Of a DNA stretch of 64,000 nt, positions 54,431 through 63,324 are shown in pieces (the first letter of the stretch is position 1; each line of letters starts with the position of its first letter). The notes beneath the pieces were generated by a model that was not told the DNA's origin, ran no database searches, and worked only from the letters and a program-made list of their open reading frames with translations. Made by a program: the position numbers and the translations under genes. The stretch is from Ferdinandcohnia sp036965165 (GTDB lineage: Bacteria > Bacillota > Bacilli > Bacillales > Bacillaceae_L), in contig NZ_JBALOX010000095.1 of NCBI RefSeq assembly GCF_036965165.1, positions 1 through 64,000 of the forward strand. Direction: 5' to 3'.

Positions 54431-54676
54431 AAGTTATTTCCACCTTTCATTTTGTAATTTCAGAGACAAATAATTTCCAAATTAACGATTCTTCACAAGA
54501 TGCATATGGTAAATTTTTAATTTTAGACCAATGGTTTCCAAAATCTTAGAAGAGAAGGTTGATTACTTTTTAAAAATCAATTTATATTCAAAACATATTT
54601 TGCTAATTAACAAATATCATAGTAAAAAGTTGTAGTAAAAGAGGGGAGACCCTTAAACTTCAGAAGGAGTGAGTAA

Positions 54677-55015
54677 ATGGCTAAGGTAGGAAAAGATGAT
54701 TTTGTAAAAGGGTTAGTACCACACCATAACCATGGATCTGTTGATTATACAGGTCTTAGTGCAGGTCATGTCCATCAGTGCTTAGATGTGACTTCTCCTC
54801 CAATACCTATACAAGATGGCGGACATATTCATTATACGGAAGGATATGTATTATTTGAGAATGGTCATAACCATCATTATAAGGCTTATTCTGGACCGCC
54901 GATTCCAGTTGGAAATGGTATGCACGTACATTATTATGATTTTTATACAACTGAAAATGATGGACATCGACACCGTGTAAAAGGTGTTGACCAACCTGCT
55001 CCAGGCACTAAATAG
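54677..55015 (+). CDS. ymaF: YmaF-family His-rich protein
   Basis: 112 aa with AGAAGGAGTGAG before the ATG. Repeats of the type GHVHQC, GGHIHYTEGY, NGHNHHYKAYSGPP and GMHVHYYDF give about one His pair every 20-25 residues, the mark of YmaF. Metal binding is likely from the histidines. Divergent to the interrupted ymaF copy. YmaF is of unknown function and often near spore genes. Confidence 0.87.
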   Translation: MAKVGKDDFVKGLVPHHNHGSVDYTGLSAGHVHQCLDVTSPPIPIQDGGHIHYTEGYVLFENGHNHHYKAYSGPPIPVGNGMHVHYYDFYTTENDGHRHRVKGVDQPAPGTK

Positions 55016-55042
55016 ATGAGTTTAAATATAGTAATAAAAAAC

Positions 55043-55080
55043 AATAACCAACCTAACTTTTGATAGGTTGGTTATTTATT
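55043..55080 (+). terminator. terminator of the intact ymaF gene
   Basis: AATAACCAACCTA (55043-55055) pairs perfectly with TAGGTTGGTTATT (55064-55076); TATTTTTG follows. Confidence 0.8.
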
Positions 55081-55191
55081 TTTGTTCAGCAAGATAAATA
55101 GGTTTAATTAAACCATCATTGCTCGATTGACTGAGAAGAAAAGTTAAATTTTTATTGTAACCCTCTCATTATAATAGCCATATCTTTAAGA

Positions 55192-55218
55192 AGGGAGCAC
55201 TTGGTGACTGTGCTCCCT
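55192..55218 (-). terminator. hairpin downstream of the second yjcZ-type gene
   Basis: AGGGAGCAC (55192-55200) and GTGCTCCCT (55210-55218) pair perfectly; the minus-strand tail is only moderately T-rich (TCTTAAAG). Confidence 0.5.
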
Positions 55219-55280
55219 AAAGGTGTTCAGTTATGAAAGGTGATGGTTTACTAATAAAACGCAGAATTGAAAAGTTAATA

Positions 55281-55391
55281 TTAGTATCCTCCGCTAACAA
55301 ATGAAGTTCCTACAATAATTAATAGGATGAAGAGAACTACAATTAAAACAAATTCTGAACCGCCGCTGTGACCGCCATGATCCCAAGACAT
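55281..55391 (-). CDS. YjcZ-family sporulation protein, second copy
   Basis: 36 aa: MSWDHGGHSGGSEF, the membrane helix VLIVVLFILLIIVGTSFV and a SGGY end. AAGGAGGG lies eight bases before this ATG; an adjacent ATG (55394) would add one Met. The N-terminus is His/Ser-rich instead of Tyr-rich. Same helix and same upstream element as the copy at 52 kb. Confidence 0.9.
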   Translation of the reverse strand: MSWDHGGHSGGSEFVLIVVLFILLIIVGTSFVSGGY

Positions 55392-55440
55392 CATACATTC
55401 CCTCCTTTACTTAAGAGATAATTTCATATTAATAAATTTT

Positions 55441-55467
55441 ATGATGATACGAAATGGACAAGTGTGG
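55441..55467 (-). promoter_or_regulatory. conserved upstream element of the second yjcZ-type gene
   Basis: Agrees with 52098-52124 at 22 of 27 positions; the minus strand reads CCACACTTGTCC, then TTTCGTATCATCAT and AAAATT, the last part close to a sigma-K -10 (CATANNNTA). Confidence 0.5.
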
Positions 55468-55658
55468 ATTTTTAAAACAATTAAATGTTTGTCCATATCC
55501 ATTAGTTTTCTTCTACATAAATTAGATTATAAGGTAGTTTCATTCAAGCCTTTAAACTCTAAAGGGGGAGGGATTTGAAACTCTTTTACACTAATTGTTG
55601 TGTTGTTCAGGTTCTATCCTTTTGTTTAATTGATGTAAAGAAAGGAGAGTGAAAAGCC

Positions 55659-55856
55659 ATGCATCCTTTAATGAGATATAGAGGAGAACCAGTTGAGGTA
55701 AGAACTCGTGATGGTAGAACATTTAGAGGAACGATAGACGGGGATCCACCTCGTGGAGGATTTTTTTTACGTTCCTCCTTTGGTAGAAGAAGATTCATTC
55801 CATTTTTTGCAGTTGTTTTCGTTTTCTCATTCCGTTTTAGAAGACGGATATTTTGA
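55659..55856 (+). CDS. 65-aa basic protein with Sm-like start and hydrophobic tail
   Basis: The first half (GEPVEVRTRDGRTFRGTIDG then DPPRGGFFLRS) resembles the strand pattern of Sm/LSm-like small domains. The second half is a Phe/Val-rich hydrophobic stretch (IPFFAVVFVFSFRFRRRIF) with a basic end. GAAAGGAGAG precedes the ATG, and a hairpin follows the stop. Probably membrane- or coat-associated in spores, by its neighbours. Function unknown. Confidence 0.7.
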   Translation: MHPLMRYRGEPVEVRTRDGRTFRGTIDGDPPRGGFFLRSSFGRRRFIPFFAVVFVFSFRFRRRIF

Positions 55857-55880
55857 GAATAGGCTTGTAGCCTAAAGTCA

Positions 55881-55905
55881 ATGGGGTAGACTTAATCTAC
55901 CCCAT
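55881..55905 (+). terminator. terminator of the 65-aa protein gene
   Basis: ATGGGGTAGA (55881-55890) pairs with TCTACCCCAT (55896-55905). A smaller AGGCT/AGCCT hairpin precedes it at 55861. Confidence 0.6.
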
Positions 55906-55944
55906 AATGTTGTAGAATATACTTTTCTATTAATTTAAAGCTAA

Positions 55945-56019
55945 GAGTTCAATCGGGTGGTTAGTGTTGTTTTGTTCATTCTTTTAATTATTGTTGATGC
56001 TTCTTATAGGGGTTACTAA
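55945..56019 (+). pseudogene. decayed yjcZ-type gene
   Basis: The frame reads EFNRVVSVVLFILLIIVDAS then YRGY and TAA. The core VVLFILLIIV and the GY end equal those of the two intact YjcZ proteins (EFVLIVVLFILLIIVG in the second). The Gly-rich start, the start codon and the ribosome site are gone; a stop lies directly before the preserved part. Confidence 0.65.
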
Positions 56020-56754
56020 GTGAAACAGGGGGAATGCTCTCTCGTTATTCCAATATTTTCTACCCTGATAATAAGGAAAACACTGAAACCCATCAAGATA
56101 TCTAATAAGTCCAATTAAAGAGAAAAGAGGTTGATTCCCTAGCATAAGTATAGAATCAACTTCTTTCCTTTTATATTAATATACCATTTCTTTATACATG
56201 CAGACCAAAGCATGTAAAAAGATGATTTCCTTATGTAAAAGATAACAGACAAGTATATAAAGAACCACTTCAAAAAAAATTAGGGTATTGCTGTAGTAAA
56301 AAGTTATTTTAAAAAATCAAAGATTGATAAAACATAAAACCCCTTTCATTGAGACAGGAGAGGATATCCCTTTTCAACCATAATAATATATAAAATCATT
56401 TATCATTATTTCCGTTAGACAAGAGTCTGGACGGCTTTTTTTTGTTTTTTATATTCATTCACAATACCCTTCTCGCAACACATAAATCACAATTCTCGAG
56501 TTACTAACTAATAATTTCCAATTCAAGTATAATAGGCTCAAAAGAAGAAGGGGAGGATTCGAAGAGTTTCTTAAGCATATAGAAGAACTTTATCAAACTT
56601 ATGAAAAAGAAGTAAGATGACAAAATAGGCAATTAATACAGTCAATTTAATAACTACTTATAAATACGATAATCTTTTACTAGTTAAACAGGAAACCTAT
56701 ATAGTAAAATAACAATTAAATACACAAAAATTTTTAATTTTCAGGAGGTAAGTA
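56020..56754. other. intergenic stretch with one terminator hairpin
   Basis: AAAGAGGTTGATTC (56124-56137) pairs with GAATCAACTTCTTT (56153-56166), a stem of 14 with one G-T pair followed by CCTTTT, a good plus-strand terminator with no intact gene before it except the decayed yjcZ. The rest, up to the RpiR gene, is AT-rich and shows no gene. Confidence 0.5.
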
Positions 56755-57621
56755 ATGACTGAACTAAATGTAAATGCTAATCCAGGATATTTCGCAAGGT
56801 TAAATGTGGCAATGCCCAAACTTCGTGATTCCGAAAAGAAGATTGTAGAATTTATTGAAAATAATCAGGAAGAAATTATCCACCTTTCAATTACAGAGGT
56901 TGCAGAGCGCAGTGAAACGAGCGAATCTTCTGTTGTCCGCTTATGTAAACGTTTGGGATATAAAGGATTCCAAGATATGAAAATTAATTTAGCTAAAGAA
57001 GTTATTGAGCCAGTTAAACAAATTCACGAAGTAATTGAAAAAGGCGATAATGTAAAGTTGATTAAAAAGAAAGTATTTCAATCTAATATTCAAGCATTAT
57101 ACGATTCATCCGAAGTATGTAGCGATGAACAATTGGAAAAAGCAGTAGAAGTCATCAAGAATGCTAGGAGCTTGGAATTCTATGGAACAGGTGGATCCGG
57201 GACAGTCGCGCTAGATGCGCAACATAAACTTTTAAAGCTTGGTATTAAATCTTTCGCATATATTGACTCCACTCTTCAAGCGATGTCTGCAAGTATGCTT
57301 GCGAGTGAAGATGTGGTAATTGGAATTTCCCATACTGGATCTAATACAGAAGTCCTTAACTCTATGAAAATTGCGAAAAATGCTGGAGCTACATTGATAT
57401 GTATTACGAATTCCTCAAAATCACCAATTACTACTATTTCAGATATCGTATTACAAACTGCGTCAAATGAAACTTTGTTTCGTACAGATGCAATCGCATC
57501 TAGAATTGCGCAATTAACAATTATCGATATTCTAGTGGCGGCAGTAGCAAATGCAAAGTATGAATTTTATTATGAAAACTTACAAAAAACAAGAAAATCT
57601 ACTACTGATAAAAAGTTATAA
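56755..57621 (+). CDS. RpiR-family (HTH plus SIS) transcriptional regulator
   Basis: 288 aa; CAGGAGGTAA before the ATG. N-terminal HTH_6 (LRDSEKKIVEFIENNQEEII, then SESSVVRLCKRLGYKGFQDM) and a sugar-isomerase (SIS) domain from about 125 (LEFYGTGGSGTVALDAQHKL, GISHTGSNTEVL). RpiR proteins sense sugar phosphates. It precedes the TRAP transporter genes by 240 bases on the same strand and probably controls them. Confidence 0.9.
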   Translation: MTELNVNANPGYFARLNVAMPKLRDSEKKIVEFIENNQEEIIHLSITEVAERSETSESSVVRLCKRLGYKGFQDMKINLAKEVIEPVKQIHEVIEKGDNVKLIKKKVFQSNIQALYDSSEVCSDEQLEKAVEVIKNARSLEFYGTGGSGTVALDAQHKLLKLGIKSFAYIDSTLQAMSASMLASEDVVIGISHTGSNTEVLNSMKIAKNAGATLICITNSSKSPITTISDIVLQTASNETLFRTDAIASRIAQLTIIDILVAAVANAKYEFYYENLQKTRKSTTDKKL

Positions 57622-57753
57622 AAAATTAAATTATTCCCCTTTGTAGAAAATTTTAATTTTTTTGAATTTTATCTTGAAGGAAATTACCACCATGTGTTAT
57701 TCTAATTTCAACACCTACAGAGATAAAAAAGGAGGTATTTTCTTCGGAAAGTA

Positions 57754-57768
57754 AAGAAAGCGTTATCA
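57754..57768. promoter_or_regulatory. candidate cre (CcpA) site ahead of the TRAP operon
   Basis: AAGAAAGCGTTATCA matches WTGNAANCGNWNNCW with one mismatch. It lies about 95 bases before the dctP start, in the leader between rpiR and the transporter. Confidence 0.4.
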
Positions 57769-57861
57769 ATTATCGGAATATTGCACCATGGCGTAAGATT
57801 CAGAATGCGGAATGTCTGCTTTATGAAAAAAAATTTCACTGAATGGAAAAAGGGGGATAAT

Positions 57862-58917
57862 ATGAAAAGATTAATCGTTTTCCTGATCATGGCTGTATTA
57901 ACATTTGGTTTAGTAGCATGCGGTAGTAACAGTGGTAGTAGTAGCGCTGGAGGTAGTGCGAAAAGTGGTGGAGAAAAAGCTGAAAAAGTTAAACTTAAGA
58001 TTTCAACTCCAGACCCAGATAGTGCATCAGTTACATTGGCTGCAAAAGAATTAGCAAAAATCATTGGAGAAAAAAGTAATGGGGAAATTGAGGTAACAGT
58101 ACATCCAAATGGTACCCTTTATGGCGGTGATCCATCTGGTGCAGTAAAGCAGCTCGGTGCAGGGGGATTAGACATGCTTGTTCTTTCCACTTCCCTATAT
58201 GCAAATTTTGATTCAAGGTTTAATGCAATCAGTATTCCTTACTTATTTGATAATAAAGAACAATTCACAGAATTTCTAAATAGTGATCTCGGAAAACAGT
58301 TATTAGATTCTACTTCTGAACTAGATATTAAAGGTCTTGGGTATTGGGCACGTGATTTTAGACAGATTTCAAACTCTGTAAGACCAATTACCCAACCGCA
58401 AGATTTAGAAGGTGTAAAGCTGCGCGTACCTAATAATCCGCTATGGGTTGAGTTCTTCAAAGAAGCTGGTACGGTAACAACTCCAATGGATTTTAGTGAG
58501 GTGTATAATGCGCTTCAACTAAAAACAATACATGGACAAGAGAACCCAATTGGGGTCATTTTGTCAGCAAAAATTTATGAAGTACAAGAGTATTTAACAA
58601 TTTCAAACCATATGGCAGATGGTTGGCTTGTTGGGATGAATCAAGCGAAATTTGATGGGCTAACAGACAAACATAAACAAATCATTGCTGACTCTGTCGA
58701 AGAAATTCAAACTTGGTTAACGGATTACGATGCAAAAGAAGCAGAAACCGCAATCAAGCAAATGGAGGATGCGGGAGTTAAGGTCAATGAGCTTACAAGT
58801 GAACAACAGCAGCAATTTGTAGAGCTTTCAAAGAAAGCGTATCCAACATTCAAAGGGTTAGTAAAAGATGACCAATTCTTCTCCGATATCCTAGAAATGG
58901 TTGGTAAGAGTGAATAG
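57862..58917 (+). CDS. dctP: TRAP transporter substrate-binding lipoprotein (DctP family)
   Basis: 351 aa from ATG 57862 after AAGGGGGAT; a longer frame lacks a ribosome site. Lipobox LVAC at residues 17-20, followed by a Gly/Ser linker. Mature part of the DctP type: KLRVPNNPLWVEFFKEAGTV and QLKTIHGQENPIGVI with the conserved substrate Arg (about 190). It delivers an organic acid to DctQ-DctM. With a zinc dehydrogenase gene in the same operon and an RpiR regulator, a sugar acid or polyol-derived acid is a likely cargo. Confidence 0.9.
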   Translation: MKRLIVFLIMAVLTFGLVACGSNSGSSSAGGSAKSGGEKAEKVKLKISTPDPDSASVTLAAKELAKIIGEKSNGEIEVTVHPNGTLYGGDPSGAVKQLGAGGLDMLVLSTSLYANFDSRFNAISIPYLFDNKEQFTEFLNSDLGKQLLDSTSELDIKGLGYWARDFRQISNSVRPITQPQDLEGVKLRVPNNPLWVEFFKEAGTVTTPMDFSEVYNALQLKTIHGQENPIGVILSAKIYEVQEYLTISNHMADGWLVGMNQAKFDGLTDKHKQIIADSVEEIQTWLTDYDAKEAETAIKQMEDAGVKVNELTSEQQQQFVELSKKAYPTFKGLVKDDQFFSDILEMVGKSE

Positions 58918-58964
58918 GTAACCCACTATTCTTTAAATTACCAAACAATAGAAAGGTGATAAAT

Positions 58965-59471
58965 ATGGTTAATCATAATGAAAAAAAGACGAATAAAGCC
59001 TTTGTGATTCTTAATCGAATTACAGATGTATTAGCAGGCATTTCAACTGCGGCCATATCTCTCGTCGTGCTTTGGCAAGTCTTCGGAAGGGTGCTGGGTA
59101 TTCCAGCACCTTGGACCGAAGAAGTGACAAGATTCTTGTTTATATGGCTAGTATTCTTGGGTATAGGAATCGGGTTTCGCAAAGCTGAATCGGCAAGGGT
59201 GACTATTTTTATACAATATGCGCCGAAAGTTGTAAAGAAACTAAGTGTATGGATTTATGCAATAGCGAGTCTTGGCTTCTTTATTTTTATGATTGTTTAC
59301 GGTTTCCAGTTGGTCATGCAGCAAATCAATATTCATGAAAAAAGTGCCGCATTATTACTTCCGATGTGGATTATCGGTTTGAGTGTACCAGTATCTGGTT
59401 TACTAGGGATACTGAATACGGTTCAATCGTTAATTTATAACAAAGAGATTATTGAGAAAGGGGGAGTATGA
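58965..59471 (+). CDS. dctQ: TRAP transporter small permease (DctQ family)
   Basis: 168 aa from ATG 58965 with AAAGGTG ahead; GTG 58956 overlaps that site. Four membrane segments and the family words FGRVLGIPAPWTEEVTRFLF and WLVFLGIGIGFRKAESARVT. Overlaps dctM by four bases. Confidence 0.9.
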   Translation: MVNHNEKKTNKAFVILNRITDVLAGISTAAISLVVLWQVFGRVLGIPAPWTEEVTRFLFIWLVFLGIGIGFRKAESARVTIFIQYAPKVVKKLSVWIYAIASLGFFIFMIVYGFQLVMQQINIHEKSAALLLPMWIIGLSVPVSGLLGILNTVQSLIYNKEIIEKGGV

Positions 59472-60748
59472 TGTCGGTATTCTTATTAGTCTTATTTCTT
59501 ATCCTCATGTTTCTAGGAATTCCAATCGCTGCATCACTTGGAATATCAGTAGTTGCCGCAGTTTTGTTTTTTACAGATGTTCCACTAAGTCTTGTCGTTC
59601 AATCAATGTTCAGTTCAATGAATAGCTTTCTGCTGGTATCTGTACCGCTATTTATTCTAGCTGGGTTGATCATGGAAGAAGGCGGAGTAGCAGACAGGTT
59701 ATTTGGATTTGCACAAAGTTTGGTTGGATGGATGACAGGCGGTTTAGGACATGTAAATGTAATTGCAAGCTTAATATTTGCTGGGATGGCCGGGTCTTCT
59801 GTAGCCGATATTGCAGGTACTGGAAGGATGCAAATTAATGCGATGGTGAAAAAAGGATACCCCTTAGGATACTCTGCTGCATTAACGTTAATAACAGCCA
59901 TGCTAGCATCAATTATCCCACCAAGTATTCTCATGATCGTGGCTGCATCGACTGCCGGTGTATCTATCGGAGCTGCATTAATGGGTGGCCTTGTTCCAGG
60001 TATTATCATATCCATTATCTTTATGATATTTAATCATTACTATAGTAAAAAGCATGAATATGGAATTCGCGAAAAATTTGATTGGAACTATTTTAAAAGA
60101 GAAACCATTACATCAATGCCGGCATTGTTGGCTCCGGTTGTATTGCTTTGGGGAATTCTAAGTGGAATATTTACACCAACTGAAGCAGCTGCAATTTGCG
60201 TACTTTATACATTGATTATATCAGTTTTCATTTATCGAAAGTTATCATTTAAGCAGCTTCCAGGCCTTATGCTCAAAACTGCTAATATGAGTGGAACGAT
60301 CCTATTCATTGCCGTTACAGCAAAAGCCGCGAGTTGGGTTTTTGAATATGATGGGTTACCATCTCGGATCGCTGCTGTGATTGGCGACATAAGTGAGAGT
60401 CCTACTATCATTATGTTAGTGTTGTTCGTATTCCTACTCATTGTTGGAATGTTTATGGATGCTACGGCTGCAATCTTTATTTTAGTACCGATCTTGATGC
60501 CAGCTATTATAGCTGTGGGTATTGATCCTGTTTATTTCGTTGTATTCATGGTTGTTGCGCTGTCGTTTGGTTTAGTTACACCACCAGTAGGAGTTTGTTT
60601 ATACGCGACAAGCAATATCACTGGATTAAGTATAGAAAGACTAAGCAGGGATTCAATGCCTTGGTTTGGGGTAACAATGGTAGCACTTTTAATTCTGATA
60701 TTTATACCACAAATCATTACTGTACCACTTACTTGGTTTAATTTATGA
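59468..60748 (+). CDS. dctM: TRAP transporter large permease (DctM family)
   Basis: 426 aa and about 12-13 membrane segments. DctM signatures: LFLILMFLGIPIAASLGISV at the start, AGMAGSSVADIAGTGRMQI near 115, and a helix with SIIPPSILMIV. It forms the sodium-driven channel with DctQ. GGGGGAG precedes the ATG, inside the end of dctQ. Confidence 0.92.
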   Translation: MMSVFLLVLFLILMFLGIPIAASLGISVVAAVLFFTDVPLSLVVQSMFSSMNSFLLVSVPLFILAGLIMEEGGVADRLFGFAQSLVGWMTGGLGHVNVIASLIFAGMAGSSVADIAGTGRMQINAMVKKGYPLGYSAALTLITAMLASIIPPSILMIVAASTAGVSIGAALMGGLVPGIIISIIFMIFNHYYSKKHEYGIREKFDWNYFKRETITSMPALLAPVVLLWGILSGIFTPTEAAAICVLYTLIISVFIYRKLSFKQLPGLMLKTANMSGTILFIAVTAKAASWVFEYDGLPSRIAAVIGDISESPTIIMLVLFVFLLIVGMFMDATAAIFILVPILMPAIIAVGIDPVYFVVFMVVALSFGLVTPPVGVCLYATSNITGLSIERLSRDSMPWFGVTMVALLILIFIPQIITVPLTWFNL

Positions 60749-60843
60749 GAAAAAGGAAACTTTTCTCTCTTTTTTTGATAAAAGTGTGAAGAATATTTTC
60801 ACCGCGTGCATATGCTAAAAGTAAATTCTAATGGAGTGATTTT

Positions 60844-61881
60844 ATGAAAGCAGCAATATTTTATGGACCGAATGAAATACGATTAGAAGATGTTGAAAAA
60901 CCTAAAATCAACGAGCATGAGGTATTGGTAAAGGTAAGTTCGAGCGCCGTATGCGGTACTGATGTTCGAATCTTTGAGGGAAAAAAGACAAAAGGCGTTC
61001 GCACACCTTCAGTAATCGGTCATGAACTAGTTGGAACCATTGAAGAGGTGGGGCTACAGGTTAGCGAATTTTCTGTAGGGGATAGAGTGGGTGTAATGCC
61101 GGTTATACCTTGTGGAAAATGTTATTACTGTATGAATGGAAGAGAAAATGTCTGCCAAAATCGTACTGCAATTGGATATGAATATGATGGCGGATTCGCA
61201 GAATATGTGAGAATTCCAAGTACGGCCCTTAAATCGGGAAATATTGTGAAGCTACCGGATCATGTATCATTTGAAGAAGCAGTTATAACTGAACCTCTTG
61301 CTTGCTGTCTGAATGGACAAAAGAAAGCGAACGTCAAAATGGGGGATGTAGTCGTTATAACCGGAGGCGGTCCAATCGGATTAATGCATGTTCAGCTGTC
61401 AAAGATTGCTGGGGCGAAGAAAGTAATTTTAAGCGAGCCAATTGCTCATAGAAGAGAGAAAGCGATTGAAGCAGGTGCTGATATTGCTGTTGATCCAATC
61501 CATGAATCCTTGGAGGAGATTGTATTTAATGAAACCGCTGGGCTTGGAGCAGATGTGGTAATTATGGCAATCGGTTTTCCGTCTCTAGTTAATTCATCTG
61601 CGAGTCTATTAAAAAAGGGAGGAACTTTAAATCTTTTTGCGGGTTTTACAAATGGAGTCTTTTCTGAGATTGATCCTAACATTATTCATTACAACGAAAT
61701 TACTGTAAACGGCACCTCTGCTTTGACAAGGGCAGATTATCATCAATCATTGTCACTCATTGCATCAGGTCAAATAAACACAAAAGTTTTAACTACCACC
61801 GGTTACAAATTAGATGATATTAAGCAAGCCATTGATGATGTACGTACAGGAAAAGGAATGAAATCAGTTATTAGTTTATAA
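60844..61881 (+). CDS. zinc-dependent medium-chain dehydrogenase (sorbitol/idonate type)
   Basis: 345 aa, ribosome site TGGAGTG. Catalytic zinc ligands Cys (VCGTDVRIFEG) near 38 and His-Glu (IGHELVG) near 60. The structural zinc loop is complete (CGKCYYCMNGRENVC), unlike the dehydrogenase at 20.9 kb. NAD(P) fold GGGPIGLMHVQLSK. Close in plan to sorbitol, threonine 3- or L-idonate 5-dehydrogenases. It lies 95 bases after dctM and probably oxidises the imported compound. Its 3' end is overlapped by a truncated gene on the other strand. Confidence 0.87.
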   Translation: MKAAIFYGPNEIRLEDVEKPKINEHEVLVKVSSSAVCGTDVRIFEGKKTKGVRTPSVIGHELVGTIEEVGLQVSEFSVGDRVGVMPVIPCGKCYYCMNGRENVCQNRTAIGYEYDGGFAEYVRIPSTALKSGNIVKLPDHVSFEEAVITEPLACCLNGQKKANVKMGDVVVITGGGPIGLMHVQLSKIAGAKKVILSEPIAHRREKAIEAGADIAVDPIHESLEEIVFNETAGLGADVVIMAIGFPSLVNSSASLLKKGGTLNLFAGFTNGVFSEIDPNIIHYNEITVNGTSALTRADYHQSLSLIASGQINTKVLTTTGYKLDDIKQAIDDVRTGKGMKSVISL

Positions 61882-62242
61882 AACATTTAGTTTTATTCTT
61901 ATAAATATCGGTATGCAAGTTGTAGAGATCTTTTGCATACCTGTTTACTCGAATCCACCTGCCTTCACCATCCTTAAAACAGACGAAATCAGGCATCGCA
62001 TTAATGAGAGTCGACAGTTCATTTTGCTCTTCCATTGCCCTAATGTAGGCATCATGCTTCTTGATGATAATATGGATAAGAACAGTTGTAAAAATAACGA
62101 AAATGAGCCCTTTTCCAATCTGAAATTGATTTTTATTTACGGACGGAAATTTATCAATAACATATTCGGAAAATATAATCCAAAATAGGCTTGCCAAAAA
62201 ATAGATAAGCCATAATCTTTTTTTAAAAATTTCTTTAAACAT
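61871..62242 (-). pseudogene. truncated membrane sensor with PAS start
   Basis: 123 codons from ATG 62242 (GAGGTG before it). Two membrane segments (about 9-26 and 43-58) are followed by a helix and the opening of a PAS domain (STLINAMPDFVCFKDGEGRW). The frame then fails within about 25 codons and stops at 61871, inside the 3' end of the dehydrogenase gene. Full members of this type continue with PAS and a kinase or GGDEF output domain. The C-terminal part is missing, so the operon to the left was probably joined here by a rearrangement. Confidence 0.65.
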
Positions 62243-62389
62243 GACAAGCACCTCGTGATGATTTGACAATTAATTCAATTTGCTGTATAGTTATCTTTTG
62301 CTCCCTTAAAACTTTAAACATAATTTTTTTTAAATAGATATAAGTTCGTTTTATCTTTTACATTTGAGAAAGACTTATTCACACTGGAC

Positions 62390-62455
62390 CGGCTTCGGAG
62401 CCGAAAGGACGAAAGAGAGGTAGGGCTTTCGTTGTTTAAGATTTTCAAATCTACC
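62390..62455. other. structured non-coding element of unknown type
   Basis: Adjacent hairpins CGGCT-TCGG-AGCCG (62390-62403), CGAAAG/CTTTCG (62410-62431) and AGATTT/AAATCT (62439-62452), plus a GGTAG/CTACC pairing (62419-62455) that is an alternative fold. It is GC-rich in an AT-rich gap and lies upstream of the truncated sensor on the minus strand. It does not match a riboswitch consensus that I can recall with confidence. Confidence 0.4.
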
Positions 62456-62491
62456 GCGGCAATAAAATTATGAAAAGTGAATATCGCCCAA

Positions 62492-62529
62492 AACAAGAAC
62501 CAACCGTTATATTGCGGTTGGTTCTTGTT
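62492..62529. terminator. perfect 15-bp hairpin at the VOC gene stop
   Basis: AACAAGAACCAACCG (62492-62506) pairs perfectly with 62515-62529 and begins at the stop codon of the minus-strand VOC gene. No T tail is present on the minus strand, so efficiency is uncertain. Confidence 0.55.
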
Positions 62530-63281
62530 CATATTTGGTAAGTTGCACCGTGTAGTTTCAATGGCTTTCCTTGGCTTGGTTCTATACCAACTATGTAAGG
62601 GCGTTCCCCTCTAGAATGATCCTCTTTGCAAAAATACACATCGATTGAATCGTATTCAACTTTTAAAGCTTTTTGTCTGGTGCCAGGCATTATAGTATCT
62701 GAAATGGTTCCATTGAATAAATTAGCCCAAAGCTTTGTTGTTGTTTCGGGCTCCTTCACGGAATAGCCAATATACTTAAAGCTTTTTGTGTCAGGTATAT
62801 AAATCCCATTTGAAATAAGGTCTTTTTCCCGTATTTCATCCTCTTTTCCCCATTCAATAAAAAAAGGCATTGGATGGGTATGGTGAATAAAAAGCATCGA
62901 CCATTTAAGTAACGTACCATCTGGACGCTTTCTTGATCCTGGAAATGGCCCTAGCGTTTCGATTCCTTTTTCAATTAGCTGCTTTTGTACCTTTTCAATT
63001 GAATTAGTTCGGAATGCAATTTGAGAAAGTCCTTCTCCTAACTGATAGTCTTTGTATAGATGGCGACTAAACGGATGACTTCCTTCCTTTGTGACGTCTA
63101 CATTATTAATTCCAATCCATTCGATATAAGCTAGATTTTTAAAATAACACAATGTATTATAGGTGCCCCAAATATCATGGTTTCCACCGTTTGCAGCATG
63201 AAACCCAAGTAACTGAAAGGCGTTCATTGCATCATGTGGGTCTTTTACATAGTGAACAACATGATCAAAACTTATATCCAA
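62529..63281 (-). CDS. glyoxalase-like (VOC superfamily) domain protein
   Basis: 250 aa. The first residues (DISFDHVVHYVKDPHDAMNA, then LLGFHAANGGNHDIWGTYN) and IEWIGI are typical of the Glyoxalase_3 group of VOC proteins; a second module lies around 165-240. In-frame start is TTG 63281 with only a weak GGGG site; no ATG is available in frame, so the start is uncertain. Cytoplasmic; substrate unknown. Confidence 0.8.
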   Translation of the reverse strand: MDISFDHVVHYVKDPHDAMNAFQLLGFHAANGGNHDIWGTYNTLCYFKNLAYIEWIGINNVDVTKEGSHPFSRHLYKDYQLGEGLSQIAFRTNSIEKVQKQLIEKGIETLGPFPGSRKRPDGTLLKWSMLFIHHTHPMPFFIEWGKEDEIREKDLISNGIYIPDTKSFKYIGYSVKEPETTTKLWANLFNGTISDTIMPGTRQKALKVEYDSIDVYFCKEDHSRGERPYIVGIEPSQGKPLKLHGATYQI

Positions 63282-63324
63282 ACCATCAACCCCAAACCCA
63301 GTTTTTAATTATTTTATCATAAAA

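Noticed and set aside
62314..62532. 72-codon minus-strand frame in the gap left of the VOC gene
   Set aside because: It runs through the structured element and a perfect hairpin, has no ribosome site and no motif.
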